39,859 nt of DNA from Microbacterium sp. K24 (GCF_004794465.1 NZ_SSDJ01000120.1:1-39859), one strand, 5' to 3'; positions 17,918-26,890 are shown, counted from the stretch's first letter. Program-made: numbers and translations. Notes: a model not told the origin generated them from the sequence alone.

Positions 17918-18027
17918 AAGCACCTCTCGCTGTCGGCTATAACGAGTAACCGTAGCGGGAGCTAGGGTCTTGTACCCGGCGGCGCGGTGCAGCTAATCGC
18001 CAGCCGTCGAGCAGTCCAGCGAGTCAA

Positions 18028-18040
18028 CTATTCAGAATAG
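18028..18040. repeat. Short palindrome upstream of the SIR2 gene
   Basis: CTATTCAGAATAG is a perfect 13-base palindrome in the 188-base gap between the SIR2 gene and fdhD (17918-18105). It could be an operator. A -10-like TATAGC for the SIR2 gene is nearer its start (minus strand, 17936-17941). No gene is seen in the gap. Confidence 0.3.
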
Positions 18041-18105
18041 GCGCTCCCAACATCGGAACATCTAGCCGGTGAAAAGCCATGGGACCTGGGAAAGAAATCA
18101 GATTG

Positions 18106-19005
18106 TCAGACCAGCACGCGCTCCGGCCGCGCATACACGTTCATCGACGTCCCGCGGACGAACCCCGCCAGTGTGAGCCCGGATGCAGCAGCGAGCTCGA
18201 CGGCCAGCGAAGACGGCGCGGAGACCGCGGACAGGATCGGGATGCCGGCCATCACCGCCTTCTGCACCAGCTCGAAGCTCGCGCGTCCCGACACCTGAAG
18301 CACGGTGCCGCTCAACGGCAGCCGATCCTCGAGCACGGCCCAGCCGATCACCTTGTCGACGGCGTTGTGCCGGCCGACGTCCTCCCGCAGCACGAGCAGC
18401 TCACCCGAGACGGCGTCGAACAGCGCCGCCGCATGGAGGCCGCCCGTCTTCTCGAACACGGCCTGCCCCTCGCGCAGCTTGTCGGGGAGCGACAGCAGCA
18501 GCGCAGCATCCGCCGTCACGGCATCCGCCGCCACGTCGAAACGGGAGGTCTTCTCGATCGCCTCGATGGATGCCGCTCCGCAGACTCCGCACGAGCTCGT
18601 CGTGTAGAAGTTGCGGGCGATGTCGGTGACCGGCGGCTCGAGTCCCGGCCGGAGGGTGACGTCGAGCACGTTGTACGTGTTGCCGGTGGAGAGAGCGGAT
18701 GCCGGTGGCTCGGAGCCGATCGTCAGCAGCGCGCCCGGACTGCCCCCGCCGGTACCGGGTCCGCCGCAGTGGATCGCCGAGAGGAAGTCGCCGCCCGTCG
18801 TGATCACGCTCTCCGAGACGAGGAAGCCCGCCGCGAGCTCGACGTCGTGGCCCGGAGTGCGCATCGTCACGGTCAGAGGCGTGCCGGACAGGCGGATCTC
18901 GAGCGGCTCCTCGACGGCGAGGGTGTCGGCCCTCCGCCGGACAGTGGCGCCCTCGTCGGCGAGCGCGATGCGCGTGATCGGGGAGCGCGCGGTGAGGCGA
19001 CCCAT
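18106..19005 (-). CDS. fdhD: Formate dehydrogenase accessory sulfurtransferase FdhD
   Basis: Transfers sulfur from a cysteine desulfurase to the Mo cofactor, which formate-dehydrogenase-type enzymes need for activity. 299 residues. The essential CxxC loop is present as [15 protein letters not shown], and [16 protein letters not shown] and [15 protein letters not shown] are family signatures. The start at 19005 gives [12 protein letters not shown] and lies one base after the stop of the molybdoenzyme gene (TGAGATG), so they are co-translated. This pairing indicates that FdhD serves the neighbouring enzyme. Confidence 0.95.
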   Translation of the reverse strand: MGRLTARSPITRIALADEGATVRRRADTLAVEEPLEIRLSGTPLTVTMRTPGHDVELAAGFLVSESVITTGGDFLSAIHCGGPGTGGGSPGALLTIGSEPPASALSTGNTYNVLDVTLRPGLEPPVTDIARNFYTTSSCGVCGAASIEAIEKTSRFDVAADAVTADAALLLSLPDKLREGQAVFEKTGGLHAAALFDAVSGELLVLREDVGRHNAVDKVIGWAVLEDRLPLSGTVLQVSGRASFELVQKAVMAGIPILSAVSAPSSLAVELAAASGLTLAGFVRGTSMNVYARPERVLV

Positions 19006-19006
19006 C

Positions 19007-21433
19007 TCAGGCGCCCGAGGCGATCGCACGCCGCTCGAGGCGCACGATCACCGACTTCGAGGTCGGCGTGCCGCTGACGTCGGCGACCGAGTCGAGCGGC
19101 ACGAGCACGTTCGTCTCGGGGTAGTACGCGGCCGCGTTGCCGCGCGGGGTGGAGTACGCCACGATGCGGAACTCGTCGGCCCGCCGCTCCTCGACGGAGC
19201 CGTCGGGGCGCGTCCACTCCGAGACGATGTCGACGATCTCGCCCTCGGCGAATCCGCGCTCGACGATGTCGTCGGCATTGACCAGCACCACCCGCCGACC
19301 CCCGTGGATGCCGCGATAGCGGTCGTCCTTGCCGTAGATCGTGGTGTTGTACTGATCGTGCGAGCGCAGCGTCTGCAGCAGGAGGCGGCCCGGCGGGATC
19401 ACCGGATACTGCAGCACGTTCGCCGTGAACCGGGCCTTGCCGTCTGCGGTCGCGAACCGCCGCTCGTCGCGCGGACCGTTGGGGAGGAAGAAGGTGCGAC
19501 CCTTCCGGATGCGGTCCTCGTAGTCCTCGAACCCCGGGATGACGCGGGCGATGTGCGAGCGGATGAGGGCGTAGTCCGTCTCGAGCGCGGCCCAGTCGGC
19601 GCGCGGAACATTCGACGCCGCGACGGGCGTGCCGCCCTCGCCCTCGACCTTGCCGTACTCGGGGAGCCCCCGCTCAGGGTCGCCGCCGTGCGACGCCGGT
19701 GCGTGCTCCGGGGACGCTCCCCCGGCGAAGAGGTGTCCGCAGAGGCGCGCGACGATGGCGACCTCGCTCAGCAGGTCGTCGGACGGCGGTGAGAGGCGAC
19801 CGCGGGAGGCATGCACGGCGCCCATCGAGTCCTCGACCGTGACCCGCTGCTCCGCATCGCCACGGCGGTCGCGGTCGGTGCGTCCGAGAGTCGGCAGGAT
19901 GATCGCGCGGCGTCCCGTGACGACGTGCGAACGGTTGAGCTTGGTCGAAACCTGCACCGTGAGGCCCACACGGGCCATCGCCGCCTCGACGACCGCCGTG
20001 TCGGGGGTGGCCGAGACGAAGTTGCCGCCCATGCCCATGAAGACGCGCACCCGTCCGTCGCGCATCGCGCGGATCGCCTCGACCGTGTCGAAGCCGTGCT
20101 CACGAGGTGCGGTGAAGGCGAACTCGCGGTCGAGCGCCTCGAGGAACGCCTCGGACGGCTTCTCGTAGATGCCGACGGTGCGGTCGCCCTGCACATTGGA
20201 GTGCCCGCGCACGGGGCAGACGCCGGCGCCCTTCCGACCGATGTTGCCCTGCAGCAGCAGGACGTTGACGATGTCGCGGAGCATCGGCACCGAGTGCTTG
20301 TGCTGTGTGAGGCCCATCGCCCAGCAGACGATCGTGGCCTTCGAGGCCCGGACCTCGTCGCCGATCTCGCGCAGTGCCGCCTCGGGCATCCCTGTCGCCT
20401 CTGTCAGAGACGCCCAGTCGGCGCGGGCCACGGCTTCGCGGTACGCGTCGATGCCGCTGGTGTGCGCGTCGATGAAGTCATGGTCGAGCACACCGCCGTC
20501 GCGCTCCTCCACCTCGAACAGGTGCTTGCCGATCGCCTGGAACAGGGCCTGATCACCGCCGGAGCGGATCTGCACGAACCGGTCGGCGATCTTCGTGCCG
20601 CCGAAGGCCACGCCGCGCGGGGTCTGGGGGTTCTCGAACCGCATCAGTCCGGCTTCGGGCAGCGGATTGACGGCGATGATCCGGGCGCCGCGCTGCTTCG
20701 CCTTCTCGAGCGCGGACAGCATGCGCGGGTGGTTCGTGCCGGGGTTCTGCCCGGCGACGATGAGCAGGTCGGCGTCGTGCACGTCCTCGATCGACACCGT
20801 GCCCTTGCCGATGCCGATGGTCTCGGTGAGCGCGGAGCCGCTGGACTCGTGGCACATGTTCGAGCAGTCCGGCAGGTTGTTCGTGCCGATCCCGCGCACG
20901 AGCAGTTGGTACAGGAACGCGGCCTCGTTCGAGGTGCGGCCGGAGGTGTAGAAGACGGTCTCGTCGGGGTCGTCGACCGCGGCGATCGCGTCGGACACCG
21001 CGCGCAGCGCGTCGTCCCACGAAACAGGCCGATAGTGCGTCGCGCCCTCGTCGAGGATCATCGGATGCGTCAACCGCCCCTGCTGGCCGAGCCACCAGTC
21101 GTCGTGGCCGCGCAGCTCGTCGATGGAGTGCTCGCGGAAGAACGCCGGACCCACCGTGCGCCGCGTCGCCTCTTCGGCGACCGCCTTCGCGCCGTTCTCG
21201 CAGAACTCCGCGATGTGGCGCTTGTCCTCCTCCGGCCAGGCGCAGCCGGGGCAGTCGAAACCATCCTTCTGGTTGACCTGGGCGAGGGTCTGGATCGAGC
21301 GCACGACGCCCATCTGCTCGTTCGCGATCTGCAGCGCGTGCAGCACGGCCGGCACACGGACGGCGACCTTCTTCGGCTCCGAGACCTTCACCCGGGTCTC
21401 ATCGATGTCGGACTTCGGTGCCTTCGTCGCCAT
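19007..21433 (-). CDS. FdhF/YdeP-type molybdopterin oxidoreductase
   Basis: 808-residue cytoplasmic enzyme of the formate-dehydrogenase-alpha-like family that includes E. coli YdeP. Near the N-terminus Cys61, Cys64 and Cys78 (CPGC, then FCENG) probably bind an iron-sulfur cluster; a fourth ligand is not obvious. The Mo-binding region includes [15 protein letters not shown], and the molydopterin-dinucleotide-binding domain fills the C-terminus ([31 protein letters not shown]). The substrate is not established for the family, and formate is only one option. A -10-like TAACAT (21440-21445) ends six bases before the ATG. It forms a two-gene unit with fdhD. Confidence 0.88.
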   Translation of the reverse strand: MATKAPKSDIDETRVKVSEPKKVAVRVPAVLHALQIANEQMGVVRSIQTLAQVNQKDGFDCPGCAWPEEDKRHIAEFCENGAKAVAEEATRRTVGPAFFREHSIDELRGHDDWWLGQQGRLTHPMILDEGATHYRPVSWDDALRAVSDAIAAVDDPDETVFYTSGRTSNEAAFLYQLLVRGIGTNNLPDCSNMCHESSGSALTETIGIGKGTVSIEDVHDADLLIVAGQNPGTNHPRMLSALEKAKQRGARIIAVNPLPEAGLMRFENPQTPRGVAFGGTKIADRFVQIRSGGDQALFQAIGKHLFEVEERDGGVLDHDFIDAHTSGIDAYREAVARADWASLTEATGMPEAALREIGDEVRASKATIVCWAMGLTQHKHSVPMLRDIVNVLLLQGNIGRKGAGVCPVRGHSNVQGDRTVGIYEKPSEAFLEALDREFAFTAPREHGFDTVEAIRAMRDGRVRVFMGMGGNFVSATPDTAVVEAAMARVGLTVQVSTKLNRSHVVTGRRAIILPTLGRTDRDRRGDAEQRVTVEDSMGAVHASRGRLSPPSDDLLSEVAIVARLCGHLFAGGASPEHAPASHGGDPERGLPEYGKVEGEGGTPVAASNVPRADWAALETDYALIRSHIARVIPGFEDYEDRIRKGRTFFLPNGPRDERRFATADGKARFTANVLQYPVIPPGRLLLQTLRSHDQYNTTIYGKDDRYRGIHGGRRVVLVNADDIVERGFAEGEIVDIVSEWTRPDGSVEERRADEFRIVAYSTPRGNAAAYYPETNVLVPLDSVADVSGTPTSKSVIVRLERRAIASGA

Positions 21434-21489
21434 GCCGCCATGTTAGGTCAGCATCCGCGGATCGGGGCTCGAGTCCGCGGCATCCGCCC

Positions 21490-22188
21490 TCAGACCCCGA
21501 CGATGCGCGGGGGCGGGGGCGGCGCGAGCGAACGCCGCGGCACGCCGTGCGCCTCGCGGTGCAGTCGCTCCATGCGCGTGTCGAGCTCGGCGGCGGCCGT
21601 CGCGGCATCCGTCAGGCTCTCGACGAGGTGCGACGGCACCTGATTCGAGAACTTGTAGTAGATCTTGTGCTCGAGGCTCGCCCAGAAGTCCATCGCGATG
21701 GTGCGGAACTGCACCTCGACGGGAACCGACAGCGCGCCGGTCGACAGGAACACCGGCACCTCGATGATGGCGTGCAGGCTCTTGTAGCCGTTGTCCTTCG
21801 GCTGGGCGATGTAGTCCTTGACCACTCGCACCGTGACGTCGTCCTGCTGAGTCAGCAGGTCGAACAGCTGGTACACGTCGGCGACGAAGCTGCACGTCAC
21901 GCGGACCCCGGCGATGTCGGTGATCTCGGCGCGGATGCGGTCGAAGTCGGGCTCGTCGATGCCCTTGCGCGCGATCTTCTCGACGATGCTGTCCGGCGTC
22001 TTCAACCGGCTCTTCACGTGCTCGATCGGGTTGTATGCGTGGTCGTGGGTGAACTCGTCGCGGAGGATCGAGATCTTCGTCTCGACCTCCCGCATCCCGA
22101 ACTCGTACTCGCGCAGGAAACGCTGGAACTCGTCACGCAGTTCGCGTGTCTTACGGATGGAGTCTTCGGTGACCTGAAGGGCCGTCAT
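21490..22188 (-). CDS. Small alarmone synthetase (RelQ/YjbM-like GTP pyrophosphokinase)
   Basis: Predicted to make (p)ppGpp from ATP and GDP/GTP without a hydrolase domain. 232 residues. Synthetase motifs are DIAGVRVTCSFVADVYQL, KDYIAQPKDNGYKSLHAII, VEVQFRTIAMDFWASLEHKIYYK. There is no HD hydrolase, TGS or ACT domain, so it is the short form. The C-terminus carries a PPPPPRIVGV tail. The ATG at 22188 has a -10-like TAACGT (minus strand, 22196-22201) seven bases upstream and no ribosome-binding site. The in-frame extension to 22971 is antisense to other genes and is not real. Confidence 0.9.
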   Translation of the reverse strand: MTALQVTEDSIRKTRELRDEFQRFLREYEFGMREVETKISILRDEFTHDHAYNPIEHVKSRLKTPDSIVEKIARKGIDEPDFDRIRAEITDIAGVRVTCSFVADVYQLFDLLTQQDDVTVRVVKDYIAQPKDNGYKSLHAIIEVPVFLSTGALSVPVEVQFRTIAMDFWASLEHKIYYKFSNQVPSHLVESLTDAATAAAELDTRMERLHREAHGVPRRSLAPPPPPRIVGV

Positions 22189-22257
22189 GCTCTCGACGTT
22201 ACGGGTTCGTGATCGGAAACCGCTGTGGATCCCGGTCGGGCCGGATCCGATGCGGCC

Positions 22258-22286
22258 TTGACGCCCGCGCGACCCCGGTCTAGAAC
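22258..22286 (+). promoter_or_regulatory. Leaderless promoter of the NTF2-like gene
   Basis: TTGACG (22258-22263), a 17-base spacer, then TAGAAC (22281-22286), ending seven bases before ATG 22294. This is the best-formed sigma-70-type promoter in the window, and it places the predicted transcription start at or next to the start codon. Confidence 0.65.
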
Positions 22287-22293
22287 TGACCGC

Positions 22294-22653
22294 ATGAGCA
22301 GCGCGGCGGAGATCTGGACCGAGGCCTATGTCGAGGCGTGGCGATCGAACGACGCGCAGCAGATCGGAGCGCTGTTCACCGAGGACGCGCGCTATCTGAC
22401 CAGTCCGGATTCCGAGCCGCGGGTCGGGCGTGACGCCATCGTGTCCGGATGGCTCGAAGATCTCGACGAGCCGGGGACGTGGACGTTCGACTGGTCGATC
22501 CTGCACGAGGACGAGGGATTCGCGATCGTTCAGGGCCGCACGCAGTACCCTGCGGAACGCGACTACCTCAACCTCTGGGTGATCCGGCTCGACCCGCACG
22601 GGAGCGCCACGGAATTCACCGAGTGGTACATGCCGCGCCCACATGAGGAGTGA
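22294..22653 (+). CDS. NTF2/SnoaL-like domain protein
   Basis: 119 residues: AEIWTEAYVEAWRSNDAQQI, LFTEDARYLTSPDSEPRVGRDAIVSGW and a C-terminal RLDPHGSATEFTEWYM give the helix-helix-sheet cone typical of SnoaL-like proteins, which are small-molecule binders, isomerases or proteins of unknown role. No catalytic residues can be assigned. The start at 22294 is set by the promoter just upstream. It ends immediately before the repeat array of the KimA-like permease. Confidence 0.78.
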   Translation: MSSAAEIWTEAYVEAWRSNDAQQIGALFTEDARYLTSPDSEPRVGRDAIVSGWLEDLDEPGTWTFDWSILHEDEGFAIVQGRTQYPAERDYLNLWVIRLDPHGSATEFTEWYMPRPHEE

Positions 22654-22661
22654 TCTGGCGG

Positions 22662-22745
22662 CCGTAAGGATTCCGTGAGGGACATGCGACACGCCGTAGG
22701 GATTCCGTGAGGATTGCGTGAGGATGCCGTGGGCAGGGGTAGTGT
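22662..22745 (+). promoter_or_regulatory. Array of 11-base direct repeats and promoter of the KimA-like permease
   Basis: Six units with 11-base period: CCGTAAGGATT (22662), CCGTGAGGGAC (22673), a 10-base gap, CCGTAGGGATT (22694), CCGTGAGGATT (22705), GCGTGAGGATG (22716), CCGTGGGCAGG (22727-22737). A -10-like TAGTGT follows at 22740-22745, eight bases before GTG 22754. Direct repeats at 11-base spacing are the usual target form for OmpR/PhoB-family response regulators. The same unit occurs twice in front of the kdp operon (34375-34396). Confidence 0.65.
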
Positions 22746-22753
22746 CGCCGGAC

Positions 22754-24829
22754 GTGTCAGATGAAATCCGAGACAGCGCGGACGCTCCGCCCCGCGCCAA
22801 GCGCATCCTCATCGGTGACCCGCTGACGAGCGAGCAGGTGGACGACCAGCTGCTCCCGAAAAGGATGGCGCTGCCGATCTTCGCGTCGGATGCCCTGAGC
22901 TCCGTGGCGTATGCGCCGCAGGAGCTTCTGATGATCCTGCTGATCGGCGGATTGACGTTCCTGTCGTTCACGCCGCTGGTCGCCGCCGCGGTCGTCGTGC
23001 TCCTGATCGTGGTGGTGCTCAGCTACCGGCAGCTCATCAAGGCCTACCCCTCCGGTGGTGGCGACTACGAGGTCGCATCGAAGAACCTCGGCGAGATCCC
23101 CGGTGTGATCGTGGCCGCCGCACTGCTCGTCGACTACGTGCTCACCGTGGCCGTCTCGGTCGCCTCGGGCGTGGACAACATCATCTCCGCGGTGCCGGGG
23201 CTCGACCCGTTCCGCGTCGAGCTCGCCGTCGGCGCCGTGATCCTCATCATCATCGTGAACCTGCGCGGGGTGCGCGAGGCGTCGCTGGTCTTCGCGATCC
23301 CCACCTACCTGTTCATCGGGTCGGTCGGCTTCATGATCGTCACCGGGATCATCCGCACGTTCCTCGGCGACGCGCCGATCGCCTCCAGCGCCGAGTTCTC
23401 GGTGCAGGCGGAGGATCTCAGCCAGGCCGCCGTCATCCTCCTGATCCTGCGTGCCTTCTCGAGCGGATGCTCCGCCCTCACGGGCGTGGAGGCCGTGTCG
23501 AACGGTGTGCCCGCCTTCCGCACCCCGAAGGTGCGCAACGCGCAGTCGACGCTGGTGCTGATGGGCTCGATCGCGATCTGCCTGTTCGCCGGCCTCACCG
23601 CGCTCGCTCTCATCGCCGGAGTGCACTACGCCGAGAACCCGTGCGACCTCATCGGCTTCGACTGCACGAGTCCGCAGCCGAGTCTCATGGCGCAGATCGC
23701 CGCGGCGACGTTCGGCGGCGGCAGCATCCTCTTCTTCATCGTGCAGGCGGCGACGGCCTGCGTCCTGCTGCTCGCGGCGAACACGGCCTTCAACGGCTTC
23801 CCGCTGCTGGGCGCTGTGCTCGCGCGCGACGGCTACGCCCCGAAGTCGCTGAACACCCGCGGTGACCGCCTGGTGTTCTCGAACGGCATGATCCTGCTCG
23901 GCATCGGCGCGATCGTGGTGCTGGTGGTGTTCCAGGCGCGGCTGACGACGCTGATCCAGCTGTACATCATCGGCGTCTTCGTGTCGTTCTCGCTCGGGCA
24001 GATCGGCATGGTGCGGCACTGGCGGAGAGTCCTGCGGGGCCCGTCGGAAGACACGCCGGGGTCCGGAGTCGACGGGGCATCGGCATCCGATCGCCGCTCG
24101 GCGAAGGTCGGTCTCATCATCAACTCGGCGGGCGCCACGCTCACCGTGCTCGTGCTGGTGATCGTGACGATCACCAAGTTCACCCACGGCGCGTATCTCG
24201 TGTTCTTCGCGATCCCGATCCTCGCGTTCCTGATGCTCGGTGTGAAGCGGTACTACCGCGATGTCGAGCATGAGATCGCGATCGACGACACCACGAGGTT
24301 CGGTGCGACCGGCGACCTCGCCATCGTGCTCGTCAACCGGCTGCAGAAGCCGGTGGTGAAGGCGATCGACTACGCGATCGCGGCGAAGCACGGGAAGACG
24401 CTGGCGGTGCATGTCGCTGTGGCCTCCGACGATGCGGCGGCGCTGCAGAAGGACTGGGCCGACCACCTCGTGCCGATCCCGCTCGTGATCCTCGAGTCGC
24501 CGTACCGCTCGTTCGCGCAGCCTGTCACGCAGTTCATCAAGCAGTACCGAGCGAAGCACGGCTCCTCGGTCGTCACCGTGTACCTGCCGCAGTACATCGT
24601 CGGGCACTGGTGGGAGACCTTCCTGCACAACCGCCGCGCCCGGCGCCTCGCCAACCAGCTGATGCTCGTGCACGGGGTGTCGATCACGCTCGTGCCGTGG
24701 CTCCTCGACTCGTCGGAGCTGATCTACGGTCGTCGTTCGCGCCCCCTCCCCGGGCAGGAGCGCGCCGGACGCCCGGTCGTGGTGAGCGGTCGCCGTGCGC
24801 ACCGTCCCGCCGGTCCGCCCCAGGACTAG
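22754..24829 (+). CDS. APC-superfamily permease, KimA-like (probable potassium importer)
   Basis: 691 residues from GTG 22754. A cytoplasmic lead (ILIGDPLTSEQVDDQLLPKRMALPIFASDALSS, quoted in part) opens the protein, followed by about twelve membrane helices (residues about 50-480) with the LIKAYPSGGGDYEVASKNL loop. A cytosolic C-terminal domain (about 510-680) begins YYRDVEHEI. This arrangement matches B. subtilis KimA (YdaO), a high-affinity K+ importer, more than amino-acid permeases, but databases often label it amino acid permease. The repeat array shared with kdp supports a potassium role. Earlier in-frame starts (22718, 22724, 22742) would put the repeats inside the coding region and are less likely. 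Confidence 0.8.
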   Translation: MSDEIRDSADAPPRAKRILIGDPLTSEQVDDQLLPKRMALPIFASDALSSVAYAPQELLMILLIGGLTFLSFTPLVAAAVVVLLIVVVLSYRQLIKAYPSGGGDYEVASKNLGEIPGVIVAAALLVDYVLTVAVSVASGVDNIISAVPGLDPFRVELAVGAVILIIIVNLRGVREASLVFAIPTYLFIGSVGFMIVTGIIRTFLGDAPIASSAEFSVQAEDLSQAAVILLILRAFSSGCSALTGVEAVSNGVPAFRTPKVRNAQSTLVLMGSIAICLFAGLTALALIAGVHYAENPCDLIGFDCTSPQPSLMAQIAAATFGGGSILFFIVQAATACVLLLAANTAFNGFPLLGAVLARDGYAPKSLNTRGDRLVFSNGMILLGIGAIVVLVVFQARLTTLIQLYIIGVFVSFSLGQIGMVRHWRRVLRGPSEDTPGSGVDGASASDRRSAKVGLIINSAGATLTVLVLVIVTITKFTHGAYLVFFAIPILAFLMLGVKRYYRDVEHEIAIDDTTRFGATGDLAIVLVNRLQKPVVKAIDYAIAAKHGKTLAVHVAVASDDAAALQKDWADHLVPIPLVILESPYRSFAQPVTQFIKQYRAKHGSSVVTVYLPQYIVGHWWETFLHNRRARRLANQLMLVHGVSITLVPWLLDSSELIYGRRSRPLPGQERAGRPVVVSGRRAHRPAGPPQD

Positions 24830-24852
24830 CGCCGCAGCATCCATGTGCCTCC

Positions 24853-24941
24853 TTCCGGTCGCGATTCGCGCCGCTCGGCGCCACTCCGGTCGCAATGGAT
24901 GCCGCCCGGACGCCCGATGAGCGGCATCCATCGCGACCGGA
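24853..24941. repeat. Long intergenic stem-loop with a partial extra copy of its left arm
   Basis: Arms 24885-24903 (TCCGGTCGCAATGGATGCC) and 24923-24941 pair at 18 of 19 positions around a 19-base loop. A further partial left arm, TTCCGGTCGCGATT, begins at 24853. It fills most of the gap between the permease stop and the acetyltransferase start and could be a terminator or a dispersed palindromic repeat. Confidence 0.5.
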
Positions 24942-24970
24942 AAGACGGTCGGCGTCCGTAGGCTGAGGGG

Positions 24971-25561
24971 ATGGAAGCACTCGTCCGCACCGAACGGCTG
25001 CAGATCCGCGCGATGACAGAATCCGACATCGACGCGATGTGGGAATGGCGACGCCTCCCCGAGGTGAACCGCTGGCTGGGCCTCGCACCCGACACCCTCG
25101 AGGCGTTCCGGGAACGGTACCGCGCTCCGGAGCGGTTGGCGGCGATGCATCTGGTCGAGCTGCTGCCGGAAGGCGGCGAGGGAGACCTCGTGCCCATCGG
25201 CGACATCATGATCAAGATCGGCGACGGGTGGGCGCAGCTCGAGGTCGCCGATCAGGCGAAGGACGTCGAGGCCGAACTCGGCTGGGTTCTCGATCCCGCC
25301 TACACCGGCAAGGGCTACGCGACCGAGGCGATCCGGGCCGTGATCGACGTCTGCTTCGGCGCGCTCGGGCTGCGTCGCGTGCACGCCGGATGCTTCGCCG
25401 ACAACGAGCCGTCGTGGCGACTGATGGAGCGCCTCGGGATGCGGCGCGAGGAGTTCAGCCGGAAGACCGCGCTGCATCGCTCCGGTGAATGGCTCGACGG
25501 CATGAACTACGGCATCCTCGCCGAGGAATGGGCGGAGCGCTCCGCACCATCCCTAGGCTGA
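24971..25561 (+). CDS. GNAT-family N-acetyltransferase (RimJ/RimL-like)
   Basis: Transfers acetyl from acetyl-CoA to an unknown amine. 196 residues. The core shows LQIRAMTESDIDAMWEWRRL at the N-terminus, then ELGWVLDPAYTGKGYATEAIRA, where GKGYAT is the acetyl-CoA phosphate loop, and HAGCFADNEPSWRLMERLGMR, the classical NxxSxxxxxKxGF-like segment. The start follows the element TAGGCTGAGGGGATG, whose TAGGCT (24959-24964) is a -10 box six bases before the ATG. Confidence 0.9.
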   Translation: MEALVRTERLQIRAMTESDIDAMWEWRRLPEVNRWLGLAPDTLEAFRERYRAPERLAAMHLVELLPEGGEGDLVPIGDIMIKIGDGWAQLEVADQAKDVEAELGWVLDPAYTGKGYATEAIRAVIDVCFGALGLRRVHAGCFADNEPSWRLMERLGMRREEFSRKTALHRSGEWLDGMNYGILAEEWAERSAPSLG

Positions 25562-25565
25562 GGCG

Positions 25566-26273
25566 ATGAACTCACGCAGAGCCCTGATCGTGCGCGGCGG
25601 ATGGCCCGGCCATCAACCGGTCGAGACGACCGACCTCTTCCTCCCGTTTCTCGAGAGCAACGGATTCGACGTGCGGATCGAGGACTCGAGCGAGATCTAC
25701 GCGGATGCCGCCGTTCTCGCGGAGACCGACCTGATCGTGCAGGCCGTGTCCATGTCGGAGATCTCCGCCGCCGCCGTGAAGGGCCTGCGCGATGCGGTGC
25801 TCGCCGGAACCGGCTTCGCGGGCTGGCACGGCGGCATCGTCGACTCGTATCGCGTCAACTCCGACTATCTGCAGCTCGTCGGCGGGCAGTTCGTCAAGCA
25901 TCCGGCGAAGGCCCCCGACCAGATCCGCGGCGACGGCGCCGACAGCTTCGTCCCGCACACCATCGCCATCACCGACCTCGGCCGCGAGCACGAGATCACT
26001 CGCGGCATCGCGGACTTCGCGCTCACCACCGAGCAGTACTGGGTGCTGCACGACGACCTCGACGACGTGCTCGCGACGACCACGCATCCGGCCCGCTCCG
26101 ATCAGCCCTGGCACCGGCCCGTCACGTCACCGGCGGTCTGGACCCGGTCGTGGGGTGCCGGCCGCGTCTTCGTCGCCACCCCGGGGCACGACGTCGAGGT
26201 GCTGCGCGACTCGAACGTGCGCACGATCGTCGAACGCGGGCTGCTGTGGGCGAGCCGCGGCGAGCCGGCCTAG
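25566..26273 (+). CDS. ThuA-like domain protein
   Basis: 235 residues with a class-I glutamine-amidotransferase-like fold: ALIVRGGWPGHQPVETTDLF at the N-terminus, GTGFAGWHGGIVDSYR in the middle and a C-terminal RVFVATPGHDVEVLRD. ThuA proteins are linked to sugar (trehalose, sucrose) metabolism in rhizobia, but the enzymatic role is not settled. It starts four bases after the acetyltransferase stop behind its own TAGGCT box (25554-25559) six bases upstream, nearly identical to the one before the acetyltransferase, so it may be transcribed from both. Confidence 0.87.
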   Translation: MNSRRALIVRGGWPGHQPVETTDLFLPFLESNGFDVRIEDSSEIYADAAVLAETDLIVQAVSMSEISAAAVKGLRDAVLAGTGFAGWHGGIVDSYRVNSDYLQLVGGQFVKHPAKAPDQIRGDGADSFVPHTIAITDLGREHEITRGIADFALTTEQYWVLHDDLDDVLATTTHPARSDQPWHRPVTSPAVWTRSWGAGRVFVATPGHDVEVLRDSNVRTIVERGLLWASRGEPA

Positions 26274-26289
26274 AGCGGAATCGTGCACG

Positions 26290-26306
26290 CCTGTCAGAGC
26301 GACAGG
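26290..26306. terminator. Short hairpin at the toxin gene stop
   Basis: CCTGTC (26290-26295) pairs with GACAGG (26301-26306) around AGAGC, between the convergent ThuA-like and toxin genes. No U tract; termination is possible but unproven. Confidence 0.3.
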
Positions 26307-26665
26307 TGGAGCCGGAGCGCCTCATCGATCGCGCCCATGAGTTCCGCCGGCACCCAGCCGACCGGGCGGACGATGCGCGCTGTGGAGATCGTGCGGACCC
26401 GCTCGCCCTGCGCTTTCGAATCCCGGTCGAGACCGGTGGCCGCTGCAGGGAGCAGGACCTGAAAGGGAAGCACGTTCGCGGTGTTCGACGTCATCGGGAC
26501 CACGGTCACCGTCGCACGCGACCGCCGGACGGCGACCGCGTTCGCGGTGTTGTTGCTCACCACGACGGCCGCACGAGTCTTGCTCGCCTCCGAGCCCGTC
26601 GCGGGGTCGAAGGAGGCGAGGATGATCTGCCCCCGACGGAGCAGGGTGATGCTCGGATCGCTCAT
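26294..26665 (-). CDS. Type II toxin, PemK/MazF family
   Basis: Predicted mRNA-cleaving endoribonuclease, 123 residues. The N-terminal LLRRGQIILASFDP, the following KTRAAVVVSNNTAN and the VTVVPMTSNTANVLPFQV strand pattern are typical of MazF/PemK, as is VRTISTARI. ATG 26665 overlaps the antitoxin stop by 4 bases (ATGA), so toxin translation depends on antitoxin translation. An in-frame extension to 26701 would run through the antitoxin and is not used. Confidence 0.9.
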   Translation of the reverse strand: MSDPSITLLRRGQIILASFDPATGSEASKTRAAVVVSNNTANAVAVRRSRATVTVVPMTSNTANVLPFQVLLPAAATGLDRDSKAQGERVRTISTARIVRPVGWVPAELMGAIDEALRLHLSL

Positions 26666-26883
26666 GCCGACGCGAGTCCGTCGTCGACGGCCGCGTCCCA
26701 CTCCTCGTCGTATCCGTCTCCGAAGGCCTGCGCATAAGCATCTGCCAGCCGACTCTCCCGCAGCAGTCGTACAGCATCCTGCACAGCGGCGGATCGCGAG
26801 GCATAGCGCCCGCTGAGCTGCTCGGTGTCGAGGAAGGCGATGTCGCTCTCACTCAGACTCAGGCTCACCTTCCCGTTGCTCAT
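26662..26883 (-). CDS. Ribbon-helix-helix antitoxin of the PemK/MazF pair
   Basis: 73 residues (75 if the ATG at 26889 is used). The N-terminal KVSLSLSESDIAFLDTEQ strand-helix and RSAAVQDAVRLLRES helix form a ParD/CopG-like DNA-binding fold. The acidic C-terminus (GDGYDEEWDAAVDDG) is suited to covering the toxin. I chose 26883 because the -10-like TAGCAT (minus strand, 26891-26896) ends seven bases before it, the spacing seen at other leaderless genes here; the other ATG would be only one base from the box. Confidence 0.85.
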   Translation of the reverse strand: MSNGKVSLSLSESDIAFLDTEQLSGRYASRSAAVQDAVRLLRESRLADAYAQAFGDGYDEEWDAAVDDGLASA

Positions 26884-26890
26884 GGGCATA

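Noticed and set aside
14189..18105. Attachment-site direct repeats bounding the SIR2 island
   Set aside because: No convincing matching repeats or integrase gene were found at the two edges.
18079..19077. Plus-strand frame across fdhD
   Set aside because: Antisense to fdhD, whose CxxC motif and family signatures are clear.
22718..22753. Earlier starts for the KimA-like permease
   Set aside because: They would translate the regulatory repeats and the -10 box; GTG 22754 fits the leaderless spacing better.
22757..25477. 906-residue minus-strand open frame
   Set aside because: It is antisense to the permease and acetyltransferase, rich in Arg/His/Asp/Gly as expected for a GC-rich shadow, and has no recognisable domain.
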